DNA of 64,000 bases from Dehalococcoidales bacterium (GTDB lineage Bacteria > Chloroflexota > Dehalococcoidia > Dehalococcoidales > UBA2162), in NCBI GenBank assembly GCA_016932435.1, contig JAFGCW010000036.1, forward strand, positions 1 through 64,000, written 5' to 3'. The notes under the pieces were generated by a model. That model was not told the origin of the DNA, ran no database searches, and saw only the letters and a list, made by a program, of their open reading frames with translations. This document shows positions 35,967 through 42,836 of this stretch, one piece after another. Both the position numbers and the translations under genes were made by a program. The stretch's first letter is position 1. The number at the start of each line of letters is the position of its first letter.

Positions 35967-36947
35967 CTAAACATTGATTTCTTCTATCTCGATGCTGTTC
36001 AGGTCAGTCACACCAAGACGCATATGTTCAGCACAACGAAGTGCCGGAATATCACCCGGAGTTAAACCAAACAGCCGGGTCGCGTAAGAATCGGCAGCGA
36101 CCATGTCATGAGAGGCTATTATCATATTAGTTTGTTCCACATCTGCCAGGTTGCCGCCTGTCGGTCCGTGATTCTTCAATATCCGGATCGCGTCTACTAC
36201 CGTAAGTTGCGGCTGTACCAGGCTGGATAAATCCGCTATCCGCTGACCGAGATTGGAATGAAATTGAGGACGATTCTCGATAATACCCATCAAGTTTTTC
36301 ATACCGAGGGTTAACCTGGCAAGTGCGTGATGTTTGGCTATGGGTACGTTTATCAGGACATCAGTCTCTAGGCAATCTGTATAAACAGGCCATTTCTTTA
36401 TATCGATACCTTCGGGAATCTCAAAATCCCTGAATTTCATCGGACTCATTATTTCCATTTCGCCACCGGCTGCTCTTACCATTTCACCTACACCACTTCG
36501 CTTATATCCCATTTCCGGGGTACCTCCGAAAGGCTGGTCCATTACACGAACTCTTTCGGCTCCTGCTTCAAGACAAAGTGTGACGAGGCTGGCTATTACT
36601 TGAGGATTAGTGGTTGATGCATATTCCCAGGTGTTGCTGGCATTGCATATATTCGGTTTGATGATGACGTCATTACCCTTCTTTACAAATCGATCCATTC
36701 CGCCCAAAGCATTGATTGCCGATCTTACAGTAACGTCCACATCCTCACCACGCACAACAGCTATATACGGTTTATTCGCCGGAGACAGCAATGGCAACGT
36801 CCGTGTTGTCGAAACAGGTTCTTCGATAGTCGACAGGTTCTCTTTACTACCCGTACATGCAGCCAGCAGGCCAAGAGTACCGGTCGCTATCGCACCAGCT
36901 CCAATCTTCAAAAGATTCGTGATGAAATTTCTGCGTGAGAGGTTCAT
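35967..36947 (-). CDS. DUF362-family protein with Tat signal
   Basis: From the ATG at 36947 the protein (326 aa) begins MNLSRRNFITNLLKIGAGA, a twin-arginine signal (SRRNF) ending in a lipobox-like LLAAC, so it is probably exported folded and lipid-anchored. The mature part has VIIKPNICN, VMDQPFGGTPEMGYKRSG, DVLINVPIAKHHALARLTLGMKNLMG and VVDAIRILKNHGPTGG, the DUF362 pattern. Export in folded form suggests a cofactor. Paired with the polyferredoxin gene, so likely its electron partner. Confidence 0.82.
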   Translation of the reverse strand: MNLSRRNFITNLLKIGAGAIATGTLGLLAACTGSKENLSTIEEPVSTTRTLPLLSPANKPYIAVVRGEDVDVTVRSAINALGGMDRFVKKGNDVIIKPNICNASNTWEYASTTNPQVIASLVTLCLEAGAERVRVMDQPFGGTPEMGYKRSGVGEMVRAAGGEMEIMSPMKFRDFEIPEGIDIKKWPVYTDCLETDVLINVPIAKHHALARLTLGMKNLMGIIENRPQFHSNLGQRIADLSSLVQPQLTVVDAIRILKNHGPTGGNLADVEQTNMIIASHDMVAADSYATRLFGLTPGDIPALRCAEHMRLGVTDLNSIEIEEINV

Positions 36948-36996
36948 ATCAGTATCCACCATCCAAAAATACAGATTCCATGCGAATAAATTACCA

Positions 36997-37743
36997 TTAA
37001 CTTCCGCTGTACTTAGGATTAAGAGACACATTCACTACCGGAGGTTTCTTGGATCTATCCTGGGTGAGGATAAACACATCCGGGTACCGTTTCAGAAGTG
37101 ACTGAAGCTTCTCATGACCGTATGTTCTGGGATCGAACGCCGGATCCACCTGCCGTAAACTGTTACCTATCGCGGCAAGGAAAGCCCACTCATCTTCCTT
37201 TGCTGCCATTTCAAATCCCTGGATAAGTAGAGGCAATGGATCGATGCTGTCCTGTTCTTCAGTTTTCTTTGCCCCTCGTTTCTTCCGGGGAACTGTTACT
37301 TTACTCAAATTTTCCGAATAAATGAACTGGTTGCAGGCATTCACGAAGGCTTCCGGGGTCTTCTTCTCGCCTACTCCTATTACGAACAGACCATTCTCTC
37401 TAATTCTGGTCGCCAGACGAGTGTAATCACTATCACTTGAAACAATGCAGAATCCCTGTACATCATTTGTATGGAGCAGGTCCATAGCATCAATAATCAT
37501 AGCACTGTCCGTAGCATTTTTACCTATTGTGTTCCGGAACTGCTGGACAGGCTGAATCGCATTCTGATGAAGGGTATCTTTCCACTGGTTCATTGTAGAA
37601 GTTGTCCAGTCGCCATAAATTCTCTTGATGGTTATTAAACCGGCTTTACTTACTTCGGTAAGTATTTCGGGAAGTAGTGATGCCTGGGCATTATCCCCGT
37701 CTATGAGTACGGCATATTTCTGCTGGCCATATTGCTCATCCAA
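36997..37743 (-). CDS. NYN-domain ribonuclease-like protein with OST-HTH domain
   Basis: The 248-aa protein has a LabA/DUF88-type NYN domain (residues 8-145: YAVLIDGDNAQAS, DSAMIIDAMDLL, GFCIVSSDSDYTRLATRIRENG) with the conserved acidic residues of PIN-like RNases, a basic linker (RKKRGAKK) and a C-terminal OST-HTH/LOTUS-like domain (EWAFLAAIGNSLRQVDPAFDPRTYGHEKLQSLLKRYPDVF). Related proteins cleave or bind RNA. TTG at 37743 follows GGAGGTG. It is upstream of the DUF362 gene by 49 bp on the same strand. Confidence 0.85.
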   Translation of the reverse strand: MDEQYGQQKYAVLIDGDNAQASLLPEILTEVSKAGLITIKRIYGDWTTSTMNQWKDTLHQNAIQPVQQFRNTIGKNATDSAMIIDAMDLLHTNDVQGFCIVSSDSDYTRLATRIRENGLFVIGVGEKKTPEAFVNACNQFIYSENLSKVTVPRKKRGAKKTEEQDSIDPLPLLIQGFEMAAKEDEWAFLAAIGNSLRQVDPAFDPRTYGHEKLQSLLKRYPDVFILTQDRSKKPPVVNVSLNPKYSGS

Positions 37744-37939
37744 TTTACACCTCCTGGGTGAAAGTATTTTAACTGACTAATGATAGTCATAATCACAAAG
37801 ATTCTCAAATTTTATACCTGTAATAATTTAACTTGTTCCTCAATTTCTTTCAGTCGTACTTGACGCAATTGGAGTACTCATTCATAATGGGCTACATTAG
37901 ATTCTTTCTGATAATAATGATAACACAGACTGGAGATAC

Positions 37940-38863
37940 ATGAATAAAGCCGTTGTTACCGGAGGAGCCGGGTTCATCGGGTCACACCTTACTGAAGAGC
38001 TGGTAAGACGTGACTATTCCGTTACCGTAATCGATAACCTTACCAGCGGTAAAATCAGTAATATCGAACCGCTGCTGTCTTCGAATAAAGTCAATTTTAT
38101 ACAGGAAAACATCACCAACCTTTCATCATTAAATAAACTCTTTTCAGACGCCGATTATGTATTCCATCTGGCCGCGCTGGGCAGTGTCCCTCAAAGTGTG
38201 GAAAAACCGGCAATTTACCATGAGACCAATGTAACCGGGATATTCAATGTACTTTTAGCGGCCAGGGACAACAAAGTGAAAAAGGTAGTGTATACCTCTT
38301 CATCAGCCGTGTATGGGGATGATCCCGAACTTCCTAAAAGAGAAGATATGCTTCCCTCTACGATCTCCCCTTATGCCGTAACAAAACTTGCCGGGGAATA
38401 TTACTGCCAGGCATTCCATAAAGCATACGGATTGCCGACGATTTGCCTCAGGTTTTTTAATGTGTTCGGACCAAGGCAAGATCCCAATTCCCAGTATGCC
38501 GCTGTAATTCCAAAATTCATTCAGAATATACGGGAAGGCAATCCCCCGATAATATATGGGGATGGAGAGCAAACACGAGACTTTACCTATGTAAGTGATG
38601 TTGTTCAGGCAATGCTCCTGGTTGCAGAAAATGATGTCACAGGGATATACAATATCAGTCGCGGAGAAACCATAACCATAAATAATCTCGCAAATAGTAT
38701 CATCGGGATATTAAATTCTGACATTCGTCCCGAATATCGCGAGCCCCGACCGGGAGATATCGTGCACAGCTACGCTGATATCACGAAAGCGAAATCAATT
38801 GGGTTTAGTCCACGGTATACCCTCGAAGAAGGTTTGTCTAAGATGATAAAGGAAATCACGTAA
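37940..38863 (+). CDS. NAD-dependent nucleotide-sugar epimerase
   Basis: An extended SDR of 307 aa. GGAGFIGSHLTEEL binds NAD, YTSSSAVYGD and YAVTKLAGEYYCQAF hold the catalytic S-YxxxK set, and LRFFNVFGPRQDPNSQYAAVIPKFI plus DGEQTRDFTYVSDVV are typical of UDP-glucose or UDP-GlcNAc 4-epimerases. GGAG is 6 bp upstream of the ATG. Single gene, divergent from the NYN operon; specificity for glucose versus N-acetyl sugars is not predictable. Confidence 0.88.
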   Translation: MNKAVVTGGAGFIGSHLTEELVRRDYSVTVIDNLTSGKISNIEPLLSSNKVNFIQENITNLSSLNKLFSDADYVFHLAALGSVPQSVEKPAIYHETNVTGIFNVLLAARDNKVKKVVYTSSSAVYGDDPELPKREDMLPSTISPYAVTKLAGEYYCQAFHKAYGLPTICLRFFNVFGPRQDPNSQYAAVIPKFIQNIREGNPPIIYGDGEQTRDFTYVSDVVQAMLLVAENDVTGIYNISRGETITINNLANSIIGILNSDIRPEYREPRPGDIVHSYADITKAKSIGFSPRYTLEEGLSKMIKEIT

Positions 38864-38892
38864 GAGAGTTAAGAAAACTGTACCGGTAGGAA

Positions 38893-39213
38893 CTATCGTT
38901 TTTTCTTCTTTGCCATCTTGTGTCCGATATCTATGGAAATCTCCGCCCATTTAAGGAACTTCTCATCATTTTCCATCACTTCTTCCGGTACTTCATAATA
39001 TGGCATGGGCTTAAATTTCGAAGAACCAGCTTCCTCGTACTACCTAATATTCTCCTTGTTCACTTTGAAGTAAAGTATTGAACCTGACATCAAAGCGAAC
39101 ATATCTCTATTGTGGAAAATCCCATAACCGCCAAACATCGCCCGACTTGTAACACCGTCTATCGGTTCAAGTAATTCTATTACGTGCTGTAACAATCCCG
39201 CATCACCTGGCAT
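38893..39213 (-). pseudogene. TfoX/Sxy N-terminal-domain protein interrupted by one amber codon
   Basis: From an ATG at 39213 with a strong GGAGGTGG site, 107 codons run to a TAG at 38893. The only interruption is TAG at 39042-39040, after 57 codons. The reading on both sides fits the TfoX N-terminal family: VTSRAMFGGYGIFHNRDMF and LYFKVN before the stop, then YEEAG, PMPYYEVPEEVM and a lysine-rich tail after it. Homologues have a residue such as Asp or Ala at this point. It is either a fresh nonsense mutation, an assembly error or a readthrough site; RF1 is present (17820), so readthrough is unlikely. TfoX-like proteins are small, mostly uncharacterised domains linked to competence regulators. 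Confidence 0.8.
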
Positions 39214-39277
39214 TCCACCACCTCCGGCTACTCTTTATATGACTGAACCAGTCATGTAGTTCTTATCAGCCGAATAT

Positions 39278-39577
39278 TCAGCCGGCATGGGATTTTTTAT
39301 GTGTTTTCTGCTTCACCGGTTCTGAAATATCATACTTGTTCCGGTATTCCTCAAGTAACGCAGAAGCATACTCTTTCTCTGCCCCGGTAACTACGAAATT
39401 ACATCTCTTAACCCTTGATAGCAGTTCTGCTTGTATCTCTCCGTGATCGGTCAAATTCAGATCTGCAATTTCCTTCATGATAGCATCGAGAGCAATAATC
39501 CCTACCTGCAAACCATTCGGTAAAGTCAGTTTTCGTATATTTTGTTCCGTGCTTGTTTTATGGACTGGTTCTTCCAT
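39278..39577 (-). CDS. Hypothetical protein, about 99 aa
   Basis: The frame is open to 39715, but protein-like sequence begins at MEEPVHKTSTEQN (ATG at 39577). The core has LTLPNGLQVGIIALDAIMKEIADLNLTDHG and LLSRVKRCNFVVTGAEKEYASALLEEY, a compact alpha/beta domain with a Lys/His-rich tail. GGGGGAG is too close (2-3 bp) to the ATG, so the start is uncertain. Family not recognised, although similar small proteins occur in anaerobic bacteria and archaea to my recollection. Confidence 0.5.
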   Translation of the reverse strand: MEEPVHKTSTEQNIRKLTLPNGLQVGIIALDAIMKEIADLNLTDHGEIQAELLSRVKRCNFVVTGAEKEYASALLEEYRNKYDISEPVKQKTHKKSHAG

Positions 39578-39653
39578 CACTCCCCCGATAATCTTATTAT
39601 ACCGAAACACCATACAAACCGAAAAATCAAACTCATATCTACCATGACGTACC

Positions 39654-39764
39654 CTCCAAGAAAAGCGATAATTGTCTTTGGTAGAAATGCCACCCTCAGT
39701 GTTGGTATTCCCCAATAGCTCAATGGTAGAGCGAGTCCGCCTGAGGCGGATTAACCGCTAGGTT
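39654..39764 (+). repeat. Direct-repeat copy A of the tRNA-Asn region
   Basis: 39654-39764 matches 40082-40183 almost perfectly: only two substitutions over the ~80 bp up to the anticodon arm. It includes the tRNA promoter -10 (GATAAT), the leader and the tRNA 5' half. The copies flank the GIY-YIG gene and start 428 bp apart. Copy A differs in the anticodon arm, where a TCCGCCTGAGGCGGA near-palindrome replaces the native stem, and it loses all homology in the variable loop. Confidence 0.85.
39709..39764 (+). pseudogene. Broken tRNA-Asn copy (5' half with inserted hairpin)
   Basis: It reproduces the acceptor 5' strand, D arm and the TTAACCGCTAGGTT part of the tRNA-Asn at 40137, but the anticodon stem is replaced by a 15-nt hairpin and the T arm and acceptor 3' strand are absent. 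It cannot fold as a tRNA. A weakened -35 (ATGACG) and intact -10 remain upstream, so it may still be transcribed. Confidence 0.8.
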
Positions 39765-39815
39765 TTCACCTCTGTTTCTTTTATGAATACATCATTCAAG
39801 GTATACTGAGATGTA

Positions 39816-40061
39816 ATGTTTATCGTATATGTATTACGCAGTCAATCTACCGGGAAATTGTATATCGGTCAAACACCAAACATGGAAAAGCGATTGCAGG
39901 AGCATCAGCTAGGAGAAGCACGGTATACACGCGGAAAAGGTCTCTGGACACTGATGTATAAAGAAGAGTATCCAACACGTTCGCAAGCTATGAAACGTGA
40001 AAAATCTCTCAAGAGCGGTAAAGGCCGAGAGTATTTGAAAGAATATCTTGCAGATTATTGA
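39816..40061 (+). CDS. Small GIY-YIG nuclease-domain protein
   Basis: An 81-aa protein consisting only of a GIY-YIG domain: FIVYVLRSQSTGKLYIGQT (the VYV...YIG motif), RLQEHQLG with the conserved Arg, and a basic C-terminus with SQAMKREKSLKS (conserved Glu). It resembles the many stand-alone UvrC-N-like proteins of unknown biological role; the domain cuts DNA using one metal ion. A TATACT box lies ~15 bp upstream of the ATG. The gene lies exactly between a damaged and an intact copy of tRNA-Asn. Confidence 0.85.
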   Translation: MFIVYVLRSQSTGKLYIGQTPNMEKRLQEHQLGEARYTRGKGLWTLMYKEEYPTRSQAMKREKSLKSGKGREYLKEYLADY

Positions 40062-40071
40062 GTTCATAATC

Positions 40072-40100
40072 TTGACTTAGACTCCAAGAAAAGCGATAAT
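40072..40100 (+). promoter_or_regulatory. Promoter of tRNA-Asn
   Basis: TTGACT (40072-40077), a 17-bp spacer and GATAAT (40095-40100) form a near-consensus promoter ~37 bp upstream of the tRNA. The duplication breakpoint (40082) falls inside its spacer, so the -35 box is not part of the repeat. Confidence 0.65.
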
Positions 40101-40136
40101 TATCTTTGGTAGAAATGCCACCCTCAGTGTTGGTAT

Positions 40137-40211
40137 TCCCCGATAGCTCAATGGTAGAGCGAGCGGCTGTTAACCGCTAGGTTCTTGGTTCGAGTCCAAG
40201 TCGGGGAGCCA
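40137..40211 (+). tRNA. tRNA-Asn (anticodon GTT), CCA encoded
   Basis: The 75-nt gene has acceptor TCCCCGA/TCGGGGA, D arm GCTC/GAGC, an anticodon arm with CTGTTAA (GTT), variable loop AGGTT, T arm CTTGG/CCAAG with TTCGAGT, discriminator G and CCA. All stems are intact, so this is the functional copy of the pair. Confidence 0.95.
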
Positions 40212-40409
40212 GGTTTCGCTATCCAGATACACGATATCCTTTTAAAAGGATTTTACGACTTCAAAGCTATTTTTAAACCTTCCAGTTATATGTTCTGAAG
40301 TGTTAAATTAATCAGTTACCTTGTTTCTCCTGATTCTAAACTCAATACTAAAAGAGAGAAGAGAATGGAATCTGAAGGAATGAGGAATTGATTCAGGAGT
40401 AACAGAAAA

Positions 40410-40664
40410 ATGGCATTTCCTGAAGTGACCGTTGAAATCGCTTTTACTTCTGCAGGCAAGGCATGCGAGTGTAAGTTACAACATACTCATCACTGGAACA
40501 GACGATGCAGCAGATCCCTGGTCTGGAGTAAGAGAGGGCAGCCGGGTAAAGGTGGCTGGGAAGCATACCATAAAGACGGTAATCCGGGAAATAGCTCATA
40601 CTCAAATTGCCGTATTCTCTGCTGGGACTGCTATCTATTATGTTCCCGGAACGTCACAAAATGA
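40410..40664 (+). CDS. Small HNH-nuclease-like protein with altered histidines
   Basis: The 84-aa product fits a compact HNH family seen in many bacteria: KACECKLQHTHHWNRRC, LVWSKRGQPGKGGWEAYHKDG, SNCRILCWDC. The zinc-binding cysteines are present. As I recall the family, the core reads EAHH and ends WDCH; here they are EAYH and WDCY, so catalytic histidines may be lost. AGGAG is 11 bp before the ATG. An overlapping frame (40432-40719) is less protein-like. It is 198 bp downstream of tRNA-Asn; 40665-40924 holds nothing recognised. Confidence 0.55.
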   Translation: MAFPEVTVEIAFTSAGKACECKLQHTHHWNRRCSRSLVWSKRGQPGKGGWEAYHKDGNPGNSSYSNCRILCWDCYLLCSRNVTK

Positions 40665-40924
40665 AGACTTGCAAGACGATTCGTATACTCTACATTGGAT
40701 AATCAATAACTTCCGATAATTATCTCCAAAAAAGATTGTACTTTTTTTACACAACCTCAACATGCTAATCTATTCTTTAGTTAATTTTTTTCATAACTCT
40801 CAGGTGTTCACTCCAGGAGCAAGTTTCACTTTCGGCGCTCTTATACTATAATCAATACGTCTTATATGCCTAATACCTGCTTGCCCCACGGTGAATTTTA
40901 CGTCAAGAAAGGAGCGTTGACCAG

Positions 40925-41836
40925 ATGAATCGACTCATGACAATGCAGGAAGCAATCTCCAGGTATGTGAATAGCGGAGATCTGCTTTTTATTGGCGGAA
41001 TGCAGCATGGAGAGCCTTTTGCAGCCATACCAGAGATTTTGCGACAACGAATAGACCACCTGAAACTGGTGTCCTGCCTGACAATATCTACAACCCTTTT
41101 GATCGCCGAAGGAAGGGTTGATAAGTACTACACCGGTTACTACCAGCAGGACACCAAACGATCTTACCTGATGAGTAAAGCCAAACAAATAGGTAAATAC
41201 CCGGTGTTCCAGGAATACTCTCACTTCGGTATCGCCCAGGCACTGCACGCCGGAGAGATGGGCGTCTCGTTTCTCCCAGTCCGCAGCCAGGTCGGCTCGG
41301 ATATGCTCAAGTATAATCCTGACATCAAGGTGATAGATGACCCGTTTACCGGAGGAAAGATCGGCGCGGTCGGGGCAATCGTTCCTGATGTCGGTATCAT
41401 CCATGTCCAGCGCTGTGACAAGGACGGCAATGCTCAGCGATACGGTTCCCTGGGAGTAGACGCCGAAGGGATCAACGCCAGCCGTACCGTGATAATAACC
41501 ACTGAGAAAATCGTCGACTCCGATGTCATCCGTCGCGACCCGAACCGCACCATTATCCCCGGTTATCGTGTTTCCGCCGTGGTAGAACAGCCCTGGGGCG
41601 CCTTTCCGATGCATCTCGCCGGCTGCTATTCCGGCGACTGGCCGGGATTCCTGGCCGAGATAAGCACCGAAGATAAGTACGATACTTTCATGGAGAAATA
41701 CATATATGGGGTTAATGACTGGAATGAGTTTATGGACCTTTGGAGAGAATTTAAAGGCGAGGACTACTTTAAGAGATTCGAGGTGAAACTGGAACCAAGT
41801 GATCCGGTATATTCAGGATGGGAGGAGATAGGATAA
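40925..41836 (+). CDS. CoA-transferase subunit A (glutaconate/acyl type)
   Basis: The 303-aa family I CoA-transferase alpha subunit has GDLLFIGGMQHGEPFAAIPEILR, GAVGAIVPDVGIIHVQRCDKDGNAQ and ADAEGIN-like GVDAEGINASRTVIITTEKIV. It moves CoA between a carboxylic acid and an acyl-CoA. The stop codon overlaps the next start (TAATG), so subunits are made in equal amounts. First gene of a catabolic run to 49.9 kb. Confidence 0.85.
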   Translation: MNRLMTMQEAISRYVNSGDLLFIGGMQHGEPFAAIPEILRQRIDHLKLVSCLTISTTLLIAEGRVDKYYTGYYQQDTKRSYLMSKAKQIGKYPVFQEYSHFGIAQALHAGEMGVSFLPVRSQVGSDMLKYNPDIKVIDDPFTGGKIGAVGAIVPDVGIIHVQRCDKDGNAQRYGSLGVDAEGINASRTVIITTEKIVDSDVIRRDPNRTIIPGYRVSAVVEQPWGAFPMHLAGCYSGDWPGFLAEISTEDKYDTFMEKYIYGVNDWNEFMDLWREFKGEDYFKRFEVKLEPSDPVYSGWEEIG

Positions 41837-42639
41837 TGACACAGGAAAATTCTTCAGGTTTTACTCCCAATGACCAGATGATCGTGGCTGCAGCCCATTT
41901 GATAAGAAATGAAGACGCTGCTTATATGGGTGTCGGGCTTCCCATGTTTGCCGCCCTCCTGGCAAAACGCACCCATGCCCCCGACTGCACTATCGTTATC
42001 GAAAACGGAATCATGAGAACACTTGGATTCGAACTGCCCGGAGGTACCGATACGCTCGGAACCCAGTATTACGCGGACAAACTCGCCGGGCTCAGCTATA
42101 TAAGCTACCTGGGGCAATCCGGATGTATTAACCTTGGTTTTATCGGCGCAGGTCAAATCGACCGTTTCGGGAATGTCAACGACACAGCCATAGGAGATTA
42201 CCACGATCCGGTACACCGGTGGCCTGGCAGCGGCGGCGCGAATGACGTGATGAGTTTCTGCGACCGTACCTGCGTAATACTCAACCAGTCGAAACGGCGT
42301 TTCCCGGAGAGGGTGGATTTCGTTACCTGTCCCGGCTACTTTGACGGAAAACCCAGGCGGAGAGAAGAGGTTGGGATGCGACCCGGAACCGGGCCGGTGG
42401 CGGTGGTGAGCGACCTGGGATGCTATGAGTTCGAAGACGGCGAAATGGTGTTAAAGACTGTTCACACCGCCTGCGGTGTGACGCTGGACAAGGTGAAAGA
42501 AGAGACCGGATGGGACCTTAAAATCTCTCCTGATCTCAAAGATACTCCGATCCCGACCGAAGAAGAACTGGCCATTGTAAGGGACACTTCCGCCCCCCTG
42601 CTGGCAAGACTCCGCCGTACCGATATGGAAACGAAGTAA
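41836..42639 (+). CDS. CoA-transferase subunit B
   Basis: The 267-aa beta subunit starts at ATG 41836, sharing one base with the alpha stop, with GGAGG ~12 bp upstream. The active-site region contains CTIVIENGIMR (the conserved Glu-Asn pair expected in catalytic subunits), LGQSGCINLGFIGAGQIDRFGNVN and GSGGANDVMSFCDRTCVILNQSKRRF. It completes the alpha/beta enzyme; the substrate (a dicarboxylic, branched or aromatic acyl group) is not known. Confidence 0.85.
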   Translation: MTQENSSGFTPNDQMIVAAAHLIRNEDAAYMGVGLPMFAALLAKRTHAPDCTIVIENGIMRTLGFELPGGTDTLGTQYYADKLAGLSYISYLGQSGCINLGFIGAGQIDRFGNVNDTAIGDYHDPVHRWPGSGGANDVMSFCDRTCVILNQSKRRFPERVDFVTCPGYFDGKPRRREEVGMRPGTGPVAVVSDLGCYEFEDGEMVLKTVHTACGVTLDKVKEETGWDLKISPDLKDTPIPTEEELAIVRDTSAPLLARLRRTDMETK

Positions 42640-42742
42640 ATCGAATGTACGCAGAGTAGCCCTTAAAAATCGTTGTCGATATAGAGAAGAAAAGACTGGT
42701 GAGATAGGTAAAAGGACACCGGACTGAAAAATAAACAGAGAA

Positions 42743-42782
42743 TAAATCAGGTTTTAGCCGGTTTCGGCTAAAACCTGATTTA
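42743..42782. terminator. Strong terminator after the CoA-transferase genes
   Basis: An 18-bp perfect stem (42743-42760 with 42765-42782) around a GTTT loop, followed by ATTTTCATTTT, separates the CoA-transferase pair from the enoate-reductase gene. Confidence 0.8.
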
Positions 42783-42836
42783 ATTTTCATTTTGTGGTAA
42801 TATTTTTCACCGGAAACTACGTTCGGAGTGGATGAG

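Noticed and set aside
39618..40211. CRISPR-like direct repeat
   Set aside because: Only two copies, 428 bp apart, explained by duplication of the tRNA-Asn leader.
40432..40719. 95-aa frame overlapping the HNH-like gene
   Set aside because: The alternative frame at 40410 has the CxC/HNH/CxxC pattern; this one has none and lacks a ribosome site.
41236..41614. Minus-strand frames inside the CoA-transferase gene (for example 40898-41614)
   Set aside because: Shadows of conserved plus-strand genes with TAATG coupling and proper ribosome sites.
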